Assembly (NCBI GenBank): GCA_963696875.1
Contig: CAVOLQ010000007.1
Coordinates: forward strand, 310,001-374,000
Source of the DNA: Albibacterium sp963696875
GTDB taxonomy: Bacteria > Bacteroidota > Bacteroidia > Sphingobacteriales > Sphingobacteriaceae
DNA: 64,000 bases
Reading direction: 5' to 3'
Shown: positions 45,534-54,986 of the stretch, one piece after another
How the letters are laid out: every line of letters begins with the position of its first letter
Numbering within the stretch: position 1 is the stretch's first letter
The notes under the pieces: model-generated
What the model saw: only the letters and a program-made list of their open reading frames with translations
Told to the model about the DNA's origin: nothing
Database searches by the model: none
Program-made: the position numbers and the translations under genes

Positions 45534-48119
45534 ATGATTCAACAACATAACTTTATGAAAGCTGATAAACAAGAAGTCGTTTACCATAATGAAGTGCTCA
45601 CACGCTTTGAGCTATATAACAGTTTATTTTTAACCCTTCCTTTTTACAAGGTAAAACATACCGGGACTCTTCTTCCTTTTTTTACTCAATTTTGTGAAGA
45701 CAAAGTTAATCAGAAAGTTGACCCAAAGACTATTATTGAAGAGTTTTTTCGGCAAAATTCTCAGTATATTCAGGACGAAGGAACAATCGATTTATTGTTT
45801 CGATTAATACAATATATCGAACGACAGGTTGTTCTTTTCGATGCTATAGAAGACGCCGCCTTTGTAAAAACAGGGCGATCGGATGATGCTTTTTTATTGG
45901 AGTCTCTTATAAAGCAAGCGAGTAACAATGCTGAATTGACTGATGAGATAGAAAAAAAGCTTAAGAATTTTTCCTTGCGTCTTGTATTAACTGCCCACCC
46001 TACCCAATTTTATCCCGGTCCAGTTTTAGGAATTATCACTGATTTGATTCAAGCGTTAAAGAAAAATGAAATTGATAATTTAGTATTGCTACTACAGCAG
46101 CTAGGGAAGACGCCTTTTTTAAATAAGGAGAAGCCATCCCCGGTGGATGAGGCGGTAAGTTTGGCTTGGTTTCTTGAAAATGTATTCTATCAGGTCGTTT
46201 CCAATATTGAAGCTGCTTTGGATAATAATTTTGAGGTTGCCAATGTCAATAAGTTGGTTCAATTAGGCTTTTGGCCAGGCGGGGATAGGGATGGAAATCC
46301 AAATGTTACCGTCGAAAGTACAAGACAAGTATTCACTTTATTAAGAACAGTGTTGTTCCGTTGTTATTACCGCGATTTTAGGGTATTGAAACGGAGGATA
46401 ACATTTCGAGGAGTGGAAAGTTATATGAATAATTTACAGGAAATATTCTATGATAATAGCTTTAATCCATCAGACCATCCCAAAAATGTCAAAGACGAAA
46501 TCGTTGAAAATCTAGAAGCAATACGAGGGGTATTGAAAGAGTTTCACAATAGTCTATTTATTGAAACTGTTGATGATTTACTGCGAAAAGTAAAAGTATT
46601 TGGTTGTTTTTTCGCAAGCTTGGACATTCGTCAAGATAGTTCTGTTTTAAGAAAAACTTATCAGGCACTTTATAAGAAGAGTAATCCTGACGGTGATTTG
46701 AATGTTGATGATTTCACTGAAGAGGGAAAGATTGCATTTATTAATTTTTCGGAGAAAGATTTAAGGTTAGATGATCAAGTAGATCCTTTAATTAAGGACA
46801 CTTTGACGATTATTCGTAACATAAAAGATATGCAAGCCTCTGGAGGTGAGGATGCCGTACATCGATTCATTATCAGTAATTGCCAACAAGCTTCTGATAT
46901 TTTACAGTTAATGGAGCTCTTTTTATGGAGTGGATGGAAGTTAGATGAGTTAAAAATTGACTTTGTACCCTTATTTGAAACTGTAGATGATTTAAAGCGT
47001 GCATCACAGATTATGCAAGCCTTATATAATCATTCTCTTTATAAAGAACATTTAAAAAACCGAAATAACCAACAGACAGTTATGCTAGGTTTTTCTGACA
47101 GTACAAAGGATGGTGGTTACTTAATGGCCAATTGGTCAATTTATCGTGCGAAAATTGACTTGACAGCTATAGCTCGAGAAAATGAAGTAGATTTAACCTT
47201 TTTCGATGGTCGCGGAGGCCCACCAGCACGAGGAGGTGGAAAAACGCAAAGGTTTTACGCCTCAATGGGACAGGAAATTGCCAATGATCATTTGCAGTTA
47301 ACAATTCAGGGACAATCGATCAGCAGCCAGTATGGCTCTTTTGATACGGCTCATTATAATATAGAGCAATTACTTCAAGCAGGATTAAACTCGACTTTGT
47401 ATCCACGTGCAGGTGATACATTGTCTTCTGAAAACAAGAGTATTATTGATAAGATGGCGAATAAAAGTCATGAGAAATACCTTTCACTTCGTCAGCATCC
47501 TTTATTTTTAGAATACTTAGAAACAATTAGCCCATTAAAGTTTTTATCTCAAATTAATATTAGTAGCAGACCTGTTAAGCGAAATTCAAATTCTAAGTTG
47601 AAATTAGAAGATTTGAGGATGATTAGTTTTGTGACCGCTTGGAGTCAGTTGAAGCAGGGAATCCCTGGATTTTTTGGTGTGGGTACCGCATTACAAGATA
47701 TAGACGAGCAAGGTTTATGGAAAGAGGCTCAAGAGCTATATAAAAGCTCTGGAATGTTTCAAACCATGATTGATAATTGCAGTATGGCTATGTCTAAGAC
47801 CAATTTTAATATTACCGCTTATTTATCTAAAGATGAGAAATTCGGCGAGTTTTGGAACATAATGAATGACGAATTTGAACGTACAAAACATTATTTACTG
47901 AAGATAAGCAATACCGAAATGTTAATGGATAATTACCCGGTGGATCGTGATTCTATTGCTATGCGCGAAAGAATTGTTTTGCCCCTTGTTGTAATTCAAC
48001 ATTTTGCAATTCAAGAGTTAAACGAAATGAAAGAGGATGATGAACGCTATGAAATTTTTAGTAAATTAGTGACTCGAAGTATTTATGGAGTAGTAAATGC
48101 AGGAAGAAATTTAGCATAA
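45534..48119 (+). CDS. ppc: Phosphoenolpyruvate carboxylase, divergent Bacteroidota type
   Basis: It would carboxylate PEP to oxaloacetate. The order of motifs matches the family: L-T-A-H-P-T (His155), G-G-D-R-D-G-N-P, F-G-C-F-F-A-S-L-D-I-R-Q, G-F-S-D-S-T-K-D-G-G, G-R-G-G-P-P-A-R-G-G-G and a C-terminal R-N-L-A. The length (861 aa) is close to the E. coli enzyme. Three changes from the canonical enzyme stand out: T-A-H-P-T-Q instead of T-A-H-P-T-E, Asp558 where F-H-G-R-G-G normally has His, and R-N-L-A rather than the C-terminal N-T-G. Activity is likely but not certain. Confidence 0.88.
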   Translation: MIQQHNFMKADKQEVVYHNEVLTRFELYNSLFLTLPFYKVKHTGTLLPFFTQFCEDKVNQKVDPKTIIEEFFRQNSQYIQDEGTIDLLFRLIQYIERQVVLFDAIEDAAFVKTGRSDDAFLLESLIKQASNNAELTDEIEKKLKNFSLRLVLTAHPTQFYPGPVLGIITDLIQALKKNEIDNLVLLLQQLGKTPFLNKEKPSPVDEAVSLAWFLENVFYQVVSNIEAALDNNFEVANVNKLVQLGFWPGGDRDGNPNVTVESTRQVFTLLRTVLFRCYYRDFRVLKRRITFRGVESYMNNLQEIFYDNSFNPSDHPKNVKDEIVENLEAIRGVLKEFHNSLFIETVDDLLRKVKVFGCFFASLDIRQDSSVLRKTYQALYKKSNPDGDLNVDDFTEEGKIAFINFSEKDLRLDDQVDPLIKDTLTIIRNIKDMQASGGEDAVHRFIISNCQQASDILQLMELFLWSGWKLDELKIDFVPLFETVDDLKRASQIMQALYNHSLYKEHLKNRNNQQTVMLGFSDSTKDGGYLMANWSIYRAKIDLTAIARENEVDLTFFDGRGGPPARGGGKTQRFYASMGQEIANDHLQLTIQGQSISSQYGSFDTAHYNIEQLLQAGLNSTLYPRAGDTLSSENKSIIDKMANKSHEKYLSLRQHPLFLEYLETISPLKFLSQINISSRPVKRNSNSKLKLEDLRMISFVTAWSQLKQGIPGFFGVGTALQDIDEQGLWKEAQELYKSSGMFQTMIDNCSMAMSKTNFNITAYLSKDEKFGEFWNIMNDEFERTKHYLLKISNTEMLMDNYPVDRDSIAMRERIVLPLVVIQHFAIQELNEMKEDDERYEIFSKLVTRSIYGVVNAGRNLA

Positions 48120-48136
48120 ATTTTAATTTTAGTGAC

Positions 48137-48604
48137 ATGAGATTAACAAATAAGGTATTAGGACTAGCCGTTTCGGCAAGTTTACTTTTAGCTGCTTGCA
48201 GTGGTGGCGGCAATGTGCATAATACGTTGTATTACAATAATTATACAGGTGCTGATACAGAAGGATATGAATTTATAAAGACCGTGTCTGAAGAGGCTAG
48301 TTATCAACAGATTGCTTCTTCAAGGATTGGCAACCCGCAATTAGCAGAAGAAATTAAGCAAACTTACGCAGACATCGCTAAAAGCATTCATGATCTTGGA
48401 AATCTGGAAAAAGTACTTACTCCAGAACAAGTTCACTATACGCTAGATAGTAATGAAATGTCGAAAATAATTAAATCACAAGAATTAATAGTAAGTCAAT
48501 TTAAAAGGGTGCTTCACAATACTAATGTGAATATTGCTGGATATGCGAAAGACAACCTACCAAAATTAGAGGAGTTGCTTTCTAAAACTAAGCCTAATAA
48601 ATAA
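48137..48604 (+). CDS. Lipoprotein, unknown function
   Basis: A 155-residue lipoprotein with signal peptide and lipobox L-A-A-C (Cys21), a Gly/Asn-rich linker, and then a helical domain of about 100 residues (Y-E-F-I-K-T-V-S-E-E-A-S-Y-Q-Q-I-A). The helical part is reminiscent of DUF4142-type proteins, but this is not secure. It lies 17 bases after ppc and 8 bases before the oxidoreductase gene, apparently in the same transcript. Confidence 0.7.
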   Translation: MRLTNKVLGLAVSASLLLAACSGGGNVHNTLYYNNYTGADTEGYEFIKTVSEEASYQQIASSRIGNPQLAEEIKQTYADIAKSIHDLGNLEKVLTPEQVHYTLDSNEMSKIIKSQELIVSQFKRVLHNTNVNIAGYAKDNLPKLEELLSKTKPNK

Positions 48605-48612
48605 CCTAATAC

Positions 48613-49647
48613 ATGAGTGCGGCAATTCAAACTGGAATACTGGCATATGGAATGTCAGGCAGGATATTTCATGCTCCTTTTATTACTACAAACCCAAATT
48701 TCAACCTTAGGGCTGTTACTGAGAGAACGAAAAAGGAAATACATAGACACTTTCCCGCAGTCATCAGCTACGATTCTGTTGAAGAATTGTTAGCTGATGA
48801 AAAAATAGAATTAGTAATTGTAAACACACCTAACAATACTCATTTTGAATTTGCAAAGAAGGCTATTTTAGCCGGGAAGCATGTTTTGATTGAAAAACCA
48901 ATGGTTGCCACTCCTGACGAAGCCAAATACTTATTCGACCTTGGAAGGGCGCACCAGAAGCAGGTTATGGTATACCAAAATCGACGATGGGATAGTGACT
49001 TCAAAATGCTAAAGGATGTTATTGAAGGTGGTTTTTTGGGCAACTTAATAGAAATACACTTTCGTTTTGATCGCTATCGTGCAGAGATAGGCCCAAAAGC
49101 GTTTAAGGAAAAACCCTTTCCTGCAAGCGGTATTGCTTATGACTTAGGCTCTCATCTTATCGACCAAGTCATTGCTTTGTTTGGCAAACCAGAAAAGAGC
49201 CTGAGCATTGGTACGAAGAACCGAGAAAACACGGAGATTGAAGATTATGTTAATTTTATCTTGAGTTATGGTAATGGACTAGAGGTTTACGTTACAACAA
49301 GTTATTTAGTAGCCGATCCTGGTCCTGGATACATAGTTCATGGCACTAAAGGTTCTTTTCAAAAGACACGGACGGATGTTCAAGAGTTGCAATTATCTAA
49401 GGGAGTATTGCCCAATGATCCAGTTTATGGGAAAGAAGGCGACGGGGCAGAAGGAAAGTTAACTTATTTTAAAGAAGATGGTGAAAAGGGAATTAAGCTA
49501 ATTGAACCTTCCGGAGGGAATTATAGTGAACTTTTTAATTCAGTATATCGACAGATAAGAGAGGGTGTACCATTTCCAGTCAAAGAGAAAGAGATTCTTG
49601 ATCAATTAGAAGTACTATCACAGCCTTTTTGGAATAAGGAGTTCTAG
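48613..49647 (+). CDS. Gfo/Idh/MocA family oxidoreductase
   Basis: An NAD(P)-dependent sugar or inositol dehydrogenase-type enzyme of 344 aa. The N-terminal Rossmann fold reads I-L-A-Y-G-M-S-G-R, followed by the family motif E-K-P-M-V-A at about residue 95 and the C-terminal alpha/beta domain (G-S-H-L-I-D-Q). Substrate unknown. It is 11 bases upstream of ppk1 on the same strand. Confidence 0.9.
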   Translation: MSAAIQTGILAYGMSGRIFHAPFITTNPNFNLRAVTERTKKEIHRHFPAVISYDSVEELLADEKIELVIVNTPNNTHFEFAKKAILAGKHVLIEKPMVATPDEAKYLFDLGRAHQKQVMVYQNRRWDSDFKMLKDVIEGGFLGNLIEIHFRFDRYRAEIGPKAFKEKPFPASGIAYDLGSHLIDQVIALFGKPEKSLSIGTKNRENTEIEDYVNFILSYGNGLEVYVTTSYLVADPGPGYIVHGTKGSFQKTRTDVQELQLSKGVLPNDPVYGKEGDGAEGKLTYFKEDGEKGIKLIEPSGGNYSELFNSVYRQIREGVPFPVKEKEILDQLEVLSQPFWNKEF

Positions 49648-49658
49648 CATGTAAGAAA

Positions 49659-51728
49659 ATGGCTTCGCATCAGGATACAAGAGAAATACCCTTAACAAAT
49701 CGCGAGATTAGTTGGCTGTATTTCAATGAGCGAGTCCTTCAGGAAGCTGCAGACGAATCCGTTCCTTTAATAGAAAGGCTTAGATTCCTAGCAATATTTT
49801 CTTCAAATTTAGATGAATTTTATCGAGTTCGCGTTGCTACTCTAAATCGGCTAACCAATGTCAATACCACCGCTAAAAGATTATTAGGCTTCAATCCTAA
49901 AAGAGTACTTCTTCAGATTAAAGATTTAGTTATTAAATTAGAGCGTGAATTTGATGCGCTTTATGAAAAAATAATCGAGGATCTGTCTAAAGAGAATGTT
50001 TTTATCATAAACGAATTGAATTTAAATGCGGTTCACGGAGATTTTATTCGTAAATATTTTTATGAACACGTTTTATCGAAGCTGGTTCCTATCGTTTTAA
50101 GTGTAGGAAAGCGAGAGATTTCTTTTCCTGAGCTAAATGATAAAAAGGTCTACCTGTTTGTAAAGCTTTTCCGCAAAAGGAAAAGTATTTATTCACTTAT
50201 CGAAATTCCATTTCCGGCACTTTCTCGTTTTTTAGTCCTGCCAAAAGCGAACGATAAGAACTTCATCATTTTGTTAGATGATATCATTCGTTTTTGTCTG
50301 AGCGATTTATATTCTATTATCGAGCACGATAAAATTGAAGCCTTTACAATCCAGTTGACCAGGGATGCGGAATTAGATTTAGATTTTAGCGTTAACGATA
50401 AATTTATAGATGTACTAACTAAAAGCTTGCAAGAAAGAGAAACGGGTAAGCCGATGCGCTTATTGTATGATGGCGAAATGCCTAAGGACATGTTGAATTA
50501 TCTTGTCAACAAAATGCAATTAGATACAAGTGCTCTAATCCCTGGAAATCGCTATCCTAATTTTAGAGATTTCATAAATTTCCCAAACGTGGGTTCTAAA
50601 AGGCTTGAATATACACCCTCTCGCTCACTTTTAGTGAAAGATGTTGATTACCGTAAGAGTATCTTTAATCAAATGGCGCGGTCTGACTTTCTGGTGAGTT
50701 TACCTTATCATACTTATGATTATATTATTCACTTTTTAAGAGAAGCGGCAATTGACCCTAAAGTGGTCTCCATCCACATTACCCTGTATCGTTTGGCTGA
50801 AAATTCAAATGTTATTAACGCCCTTATCAATGCAGCAAAGAACGGGAAGAAGGTTCAGGTTTTTGTTGAGCTAAAGGCACGCTTTGATGAAAAGGCTAAT
50901 ATTGATTGGAGTAAAAAGCTGGAGAAGGTAGGAGCAAATGTAAAGGTAGTTCTCGGCGAGCTTAAAGTTCATTCTAAAGTGTGTTTAGTGAAGAGGCGTG
51001 AAAATGGTAAAATAGTTTATTATGCTACACTAGCCACAGGTAATTTTAATGAAGTAACTGCAGAAGTTTATTGTGACCATAATCTTTTTACTGTCAAAAA
51101 AGAAGTCGTAAAAGATTTGAATCGATTTTTTTCTGGGTTAAAGAAAAATACATTCTATGATAAATATGAATGTTTAGTCACATCACCACTTGAATCTCGT
51201 AGTAAGTTATATGCTTTAATAGATAGGGAAATATCAAATGTTCGGAAGGGTATTCCTGCATCGATGATATTGAAGATGAATTCTCTTTCGGATGAAGAGG
51301 TAATAAAAAAGCTTTACGATGCAAGTAATGCCGGAGTAAAGATAGACTTAATCGTCCGTGGAATGTGTTGCTTAGTGCCGGGCCAGAAGGGATTTAGTGA
51401 AAACATAAAAGTTAGGAGTATTGTTGATCGTTATTTAGAACATGCTCGGGTATGGTTTTTTGAAAATGGTGGTCAAGAAGAAATTTATTTAACATCTGCT
51501 GACTTAATGACTCGCAATTTGGATAGACGTATTGAGGTCGGTTTTCCAATTTTAGATGATGAAATAAAGAAGGAGTTAAAAGATATACTTTTAATACAAC
51601 TTCGAGACAATACAAAAGCGCGTGAAATAAATGCAACAAATAACAACAGTTACATTACTAAAGTAGGAGGTCGGGGTTATCGGTCTCAAGTTGACATTTA
51701 TCAATATTTAAAAAACAAAATTAAATGA
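49659..51728 (+). CDS. ppk1: Polyphosphate kinase 1
   Basis: PPK1 reversibly polymerises ATP gamma-phosphate into polyphosphate. All four domains are present (689 aa): N-terminal helices (E-I-S-W-L-Y-F-N-E-R-V-L-Q-E-A), head domain and the two PLD-like C-terminal domains. The autophosphorylated histidine is conserved as His438 (V-H-S-K), as is the second-domain His595 (Y-L-E-H-A-R). The usual second histidine of the A-H-x-G-T-G-N motif is Thr457 (Y-A-T-L-A-T-G-N). Its stop overlaps the ppx start by 4 bases. Confidence 0.93.
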   Translation: MASHQDTREIPLTNREISWLYFNERVLQEAADESVPLIERLRFLAIFSSNLDEFYRVRVATLNRLTNVNTTAKRLLGFNPKRVLLQIKDLVIKLEREFDALYEKIIEDLSKENVFIINELNLNAVHGDFIRKYFYEHVLSKLVPIVLSVGKREISFPELNDKKVYLFVKLFRKRKSIYSLIEIPFPALSRFLVLPKANDKNFIILLDDIIRFCLSDLYSIIEHDKIEAFTIQLTRDAELDLDFSVNDKFIDVLTKSLQERETGKPMRLLYDGEMPKDMLNYLVNKMQLDTSALIPGNRYPNFRDFINFPNVGSKRLEYTPSRSLLVKDVDYRKSIFNQMARSDFLVSLPYHTYDYIIHFLREAAIDPKVVSIHITLYRLAENSNVINALINAAKNGKKVQVFVELKARFDEKANIDWSKKLEKVGANVKVVLGELKVHSKVCLVKRRENGKIVYYATLATGNFNEVTAEVYCDHNLFTVKKEVVKDLNRFFSGLKKNTFYDKYECLVTSPLESRSKLYALIDREISNVRKGIPASMILKMNSLSDEEVIKKLYDASNAGVKIDLIVRGMCCLVPGQKGFSENIKVRSIVDRYLEHARVWFFENGGQEEIYLTSADLMTRNLDRRIEVGFPILDDEIKKELKDILLIQLRDNTKAREINATNNNSYITKVGGRGYRSQVDIYQYLKNKIK

Positions 51729-52606
51729 GGTATGCTGCAATCGATATAGGATCCAATGCGATCCGGCTTTTTATCGCTGATATTCATGAAATAGATGGAC
51801 AAACTACTTTCAAAAAAAACACGCTAGTTCGTGTTCCAATTCGTTTAGGCGATGATGTGTTTTTGAATGGGCGGATATCTGAGGAAAAGTCCAAAGATCT
51901 AATAAAAACGATGGCTGCATTTAGAGGCCTTATCGATGTTTACCACGTAGCCGACTATCTCGCCTATGCTACTTCTGCGATGCGCGAATCTGCCAATGGA
52001 CCAGATTTAGTTAAGAAAATTAAAGAGGTTGGTATTAATCTTCAAATAGTGGATGGAGACCAAGAGGCGAAAGTAATTTATTCCAACCAATTTGAAAAGA
52101 AATTCGATAATGTTGAGACATTCCTATACATTGATGTTGGTGGGGGAAGTACAGAGTTGTCTATTTTTCACAAACGAAAGCTAAAGAAGTCTAAATCATT
52201 TAGGATAGGAACCATTCGTTTACTAGAAGACTCAGTGGATGAAAAAACTTGGTTAGGAATGAAAAGCTGGATAAAAGAAAATACAGAAGGCTATAAAAAC
52301 GTGATTGGTATTGGAACGGGGGGGAATATCGCCAGGATCTCCACTTTGGCAAATCAAAAAACATTTAAGCCTTTAACCTATGGTAAACTGAAAACCGTCT
52401 ATGAACAACTACGTTCACATTCTTTGAAAGAGCGCATCGTAGTAATGGGTTTAAAGTCTGATCGGGCAGATGTTATCATACCCGCAAGCGAAATCTTTAT
52501 GAATATCATGAAATGGGGAAAGGTCAAGCAGATAGAAGTTCCACAAATTGGAGTAGTGGATGGAATTATCCAAACCCTTATCGATAAAAACAATAAAAAT
52601 AACTAG
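51725..52606 (+). CDS. ppx: Exopolyphosphatase, Ppx/GppA family (short form)
   Basis: Ppx hydrolyses terminal phosphate of polyphosphate, or pppGpp. The ASKHA motifs A-A-I-D-I-G-S-N-A-I-R-L at the N-terminus and D-V-G-G-G-S-T-E-L-S are clear. At 293 aa it has only the phosphatase core, without the C-terminal HD domain of E. coli Ppx. The ATG lies inside the ppk1 stop (overlap of 4 bases), so the polymerising and degrading enzymes are translationally coupled. Confidence 0.93.
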   Translation: MRYAAIDIGSNAIRLFIADIHEIDGQTTFKKNTLVRVPIRLGDDVFLNGRISEEKSKDLIKTMAAFRGLIDVYHVADYLAYATSAMRESANGPDLVKKIKEVGINLQIVDGDQEAKVIYSNQFEKKFDNVETFLYIDVGGGSTELSIFHKRKLKKSKSFRIGTIRLLEDSVDEKTWLGMKSWIKENTEGYKNVIGIGTGGNIARISTLANQKTFKPLTYGKLKTVYEQLRSHSLKERIVVMGLKSDRADVIIPASEIFMNIMKWGKVKQIEVPQIGVVDGIIQTLIDKNNKNN

Positions 52607-52654
52607 CAGGGAATGAGGTGTTTATTGCGTTTAGAGCAAATAAACACATTATTC

Positions 52655-52685
52655 TTTGGATATTAAGTCAAAGTTTGTACTTTTG
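52655..52685 (+). promoter_or_regulatory. Bacteroidota promoter of tRNA-Ser(UGA)
   Basis: TTTG at 52655-52658 (-33) and TACTTTTG at 52678-52685 (-7) are separated by exactly 19 bases and lie 5 bases before the mature tRNA 5' end. This is an exact match to the Bacteroidota consensus. Confidence 0.85.
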
Positions 52686-52690
52686 CCTTC

Positions 52691-52778
52691 GGAAAGCTGG
52701 CAGAGTGGTCGAATGCGGCGGTCTTGAAAACCGTTGACTGTCAAAGGTCCGGGGGTTCGAATCCCTCGCTTTCCGCCA
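52691..52778 (+). tRNA. tRNA-Ser (anticodon TGA)
   Basis: A class II tRNA with long variable arm. The 7-base acceptor stem pairs 52691-52697 with 52768-52774, the anticodon loop is CTTGAAA (anticodon TGA) and the T-arm contains GTTCGAATC. The CCA end is encoded (52776-52778). It reads UCA and other UCN serine codons. Confidence 0.96.
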
Positions 52779-52779
52779 A

Positions 52780-52817
52780 AAGCAAAAAGCCATCCCTAAT
52801 TGGATGGCTTTTTGCTT
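52780..52817 (+). terminator. Intrinsic terminator after tRNA-Ser(UGA)
   Basis: Perfect 16-base arms (52780-52795 and 52802-52817) with a 6-base loop, starting 2 bases after the tRNA CCA. Because of the A and T runs inside the stem, the U-tract is part of the right arm. Confidence 0.85.
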
Positions 52818-52836
52818 ATAATAGGATTTTATATAA

Positions 52837-54322
52837 ATGATGACTAAAAAATTCCTTTTAATTTCATTCATACTCCTATCGCTAAGTTTTCCCTCCAAAG
52901 CTAATTTCGACTTTAATAGCAATTGTAAGCAGGCATATCAGGCAGTCTTTGATCTGCGGTTAAGTGATGCGAAAAATCTTATTCAAAAAGAGAAAAAGCA
53001 AAATCCAGCTAATGGGATAATCATTCTTTTGGAAAATTATGTCGATTATTTCAACCTTCTTGCTTCAGAAAATAAAGCAGAATACGACAGGCTTAAAAGA
53101 TTTAAGTCTAGTAGGCTAAGTGACTTAGAAAAGAAAGATAAAAACTCTCCATATTACCTATTTGCCCAAGCGGAGATAAATCTTCAATGGGGAATGCTCG
53201 AAAGTAGATTCCAGGATTATTTTTCTTCGGGAATTACTATCAGAAAGGCGAATAGACTATTGTCTGCGAATGCTGAAAAGTTTCCTGAATTTTTGCCGAA
53301 ATCAAAAGAGTGCAGGATTAATAGATGTAATTTTCGGCTCAATCCCGTCAAATTTGAAAAAGGTATTTTCTACATTAGGGATTAAGGGAAATGCCGGAAA
53401 AGGTATTAAAACTTTAGAAAATCTGGTGTCAGCCCTTCCAAAAACATCGTATGACTTTTATAGAGACGAGGTGGTTTTCTTTTTATGTTACATAGAAACT
53501 GATATCGTTCACACTAAGTCTAACTATAGCAAAATAATGGGTTACATTGGTACTTTGGATAATTCAAGCCTTTTAAAAAGCTATTTGCAAGGCTATGTTT
53601 CTGCCAAAAGTGCCCGTAATGATAATGCGATAACATACCTATTAAAACGCCCTAATGGGGTCGAATACATAGAATTTCCAACTTTAAACTATCTACTGGG
53701 GAGTGCGAAGCTTAATCGCATGGATCCGGATGCCAACATCTATTTGAATAACTTTTTAAAAGAATATAAAGGCATCAACTATGTGAAAGATGCATACCTT
53801 AAACTCGCTTATTATTATTATTTAAAGGGTGATGACAATCGGTATAATTCGTTCTTGAAAATGGTTAAGAGTCAAGGGAGTCTTTACGATGAGAAAGATA
53901 AACAGGCATTAAAAGAAGCAAATGATGCTTCGCCCGACAAGGATCTATTAAAGGCTCGTTTATATTTTGATGGTGGATATTACAGTAAAGCCTTAGCTCA
54001 ACTTCATAATAAAAATGCAGGCAATTTTAGACTTCAAAGAGATCAAATAGAATTACATTATAGGCTTGGTAGAATTTATGATGAATTAGGCAGGGATTTG
54101 GAAGCCATAACTAATTACCAGAAATCAATCGATATCGGAAAACATACATCCTATTATTATGCGGCCAATGCAGCGTTAAGAATTGGCAATATATATGAGA
54201 GGAGAAATGATAAAAGTAAGGCAGCTGCTTTTTACAAACAAGCTATAGCAATGAAAAACCATGAATATGAAAATAGCATCGAAACCAAAGCAAAAGATGG
54301 ATTAAGAAGGATGGGGTACTGA
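52837..54322 (+). pseudogene. Exported TPR protein, frame broken by one extra base
   Basis: An N-terminal signal peptide (residues 3-22) is followed by a long helical, tetratricopeptide-like protein, most evident at the C-terminus (Y-R-L-G-R-I-Y-D-E-L-G-R-D-L-E-A-I; A-L-R-I-G-N-I-Y-E-R-R-N). The frame changes near 53300: deleting one A in the run after L-P gives N-Q-K-S-A-G-L-I-D-V and a continuous 494-residue product. It could be a sequencing error. The probable location is the periplasm; the function is unknown. Confidence 0.75.
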
Positions 54323-54332
54323 CCTACGTAAT

Positions 54333-54986
54333 CTAATCTTCATCAGTGAATCTAAATTGTTTTTGAACAGCAGTCTGGTGATGGATGTTTATATTGGATG
54401 TAAGGTCATTATAATCAAAATCATGGTTGGTCTCACAATCTAGCATATGAAAATAAACCGACGGTTTGAAACTTTCAAAATACTCAATCAAATTGCTGCT
54501 CCAAATCAATTGACAATCCCCTTTAATTTGGGGAATAATATAATTTATACCATCTTTTTTCAACACTATTTTCCGGGCGTGGTTAGACTCCAGATTTCCT
54601 TGCGGATACATTAGTAAGAGGTTGCCTGGTTTACTCAAAAGCTCTGCTGCGTAATCCAAACTTTCATTTACAGAAGATGTGCCAGGGGAAATCGAAAAGC
54701 AGCCAAAATATTTCAACCAAGGATTCATTTGCATTTGTTTTTTTAAAACCATGATATAAAATCCCTTCAGTTCATGCTTTTTATGAATGGCGTGCAGGCT
54801 GAGGTAGGCAGCTAAGAACCCATCCCAAAAACTAAAATGATTGCACATGAGGAGGTAAGAATGGTCTGGTCTGATACCAATGTCTTTGATTATCATCTTG
54901 TTGAATCGCCTTTTAAAAAACCAAGTAAGGATATGCGCAATTCCTTTAATAATGGAGGCAGGAAGCGGTTTGGCTTTAATGATCAT
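54333..54986 (-). CDS. PlsC-like lysophospholipid acyltransferase (last gene of FAS-like operon)
   Basis: A 217-residue acyltransferase with an N-terminal amphipathic segment, the H-x4-D motif N-H-F-S-F-W-D (His at about residue 51) and the acyl-acceptor motif M-Y-P-Q-G-N-L-E. It transfers an acyl chain from ACP or CoA to an alcohol on a lipid. It overlaps the alpha/beta hydrolase stop by 11 bases and is the final gene of the operon, so it is a natural candidate to receive the chain made by the upstream enzymes. Confidence 0.85.
   Translation of the reverse strand: MIIKAKPLPASIIKGIAHILTWFFKRRFNKMIIKDIGIRPDHSYLLMCNHFSFWDGFLAAYLSLHAIHKKHELKGFYIMVLKKQMQMNPWLKYFGCFSISPGTSSVNESLDYAAELLSKPGNLLLMYPQGNLESNHARKIVLKKDGINYIIPQIKGDCQLIWSSNLIEYFESFKPSVYFHMLDCETNHDFDYNDLTSNINIHHQTAVQKQFRFTDED

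Noticed and set aside
52668..52922. 84-codon open frame on the minus strand across tRNA-Ser(UGA)
   Set aside because: It is antisense to the tRNA and gives the D-S-N-P-R-T-F-type peptide that is a well-known artefact of tRNA-Ser genes.
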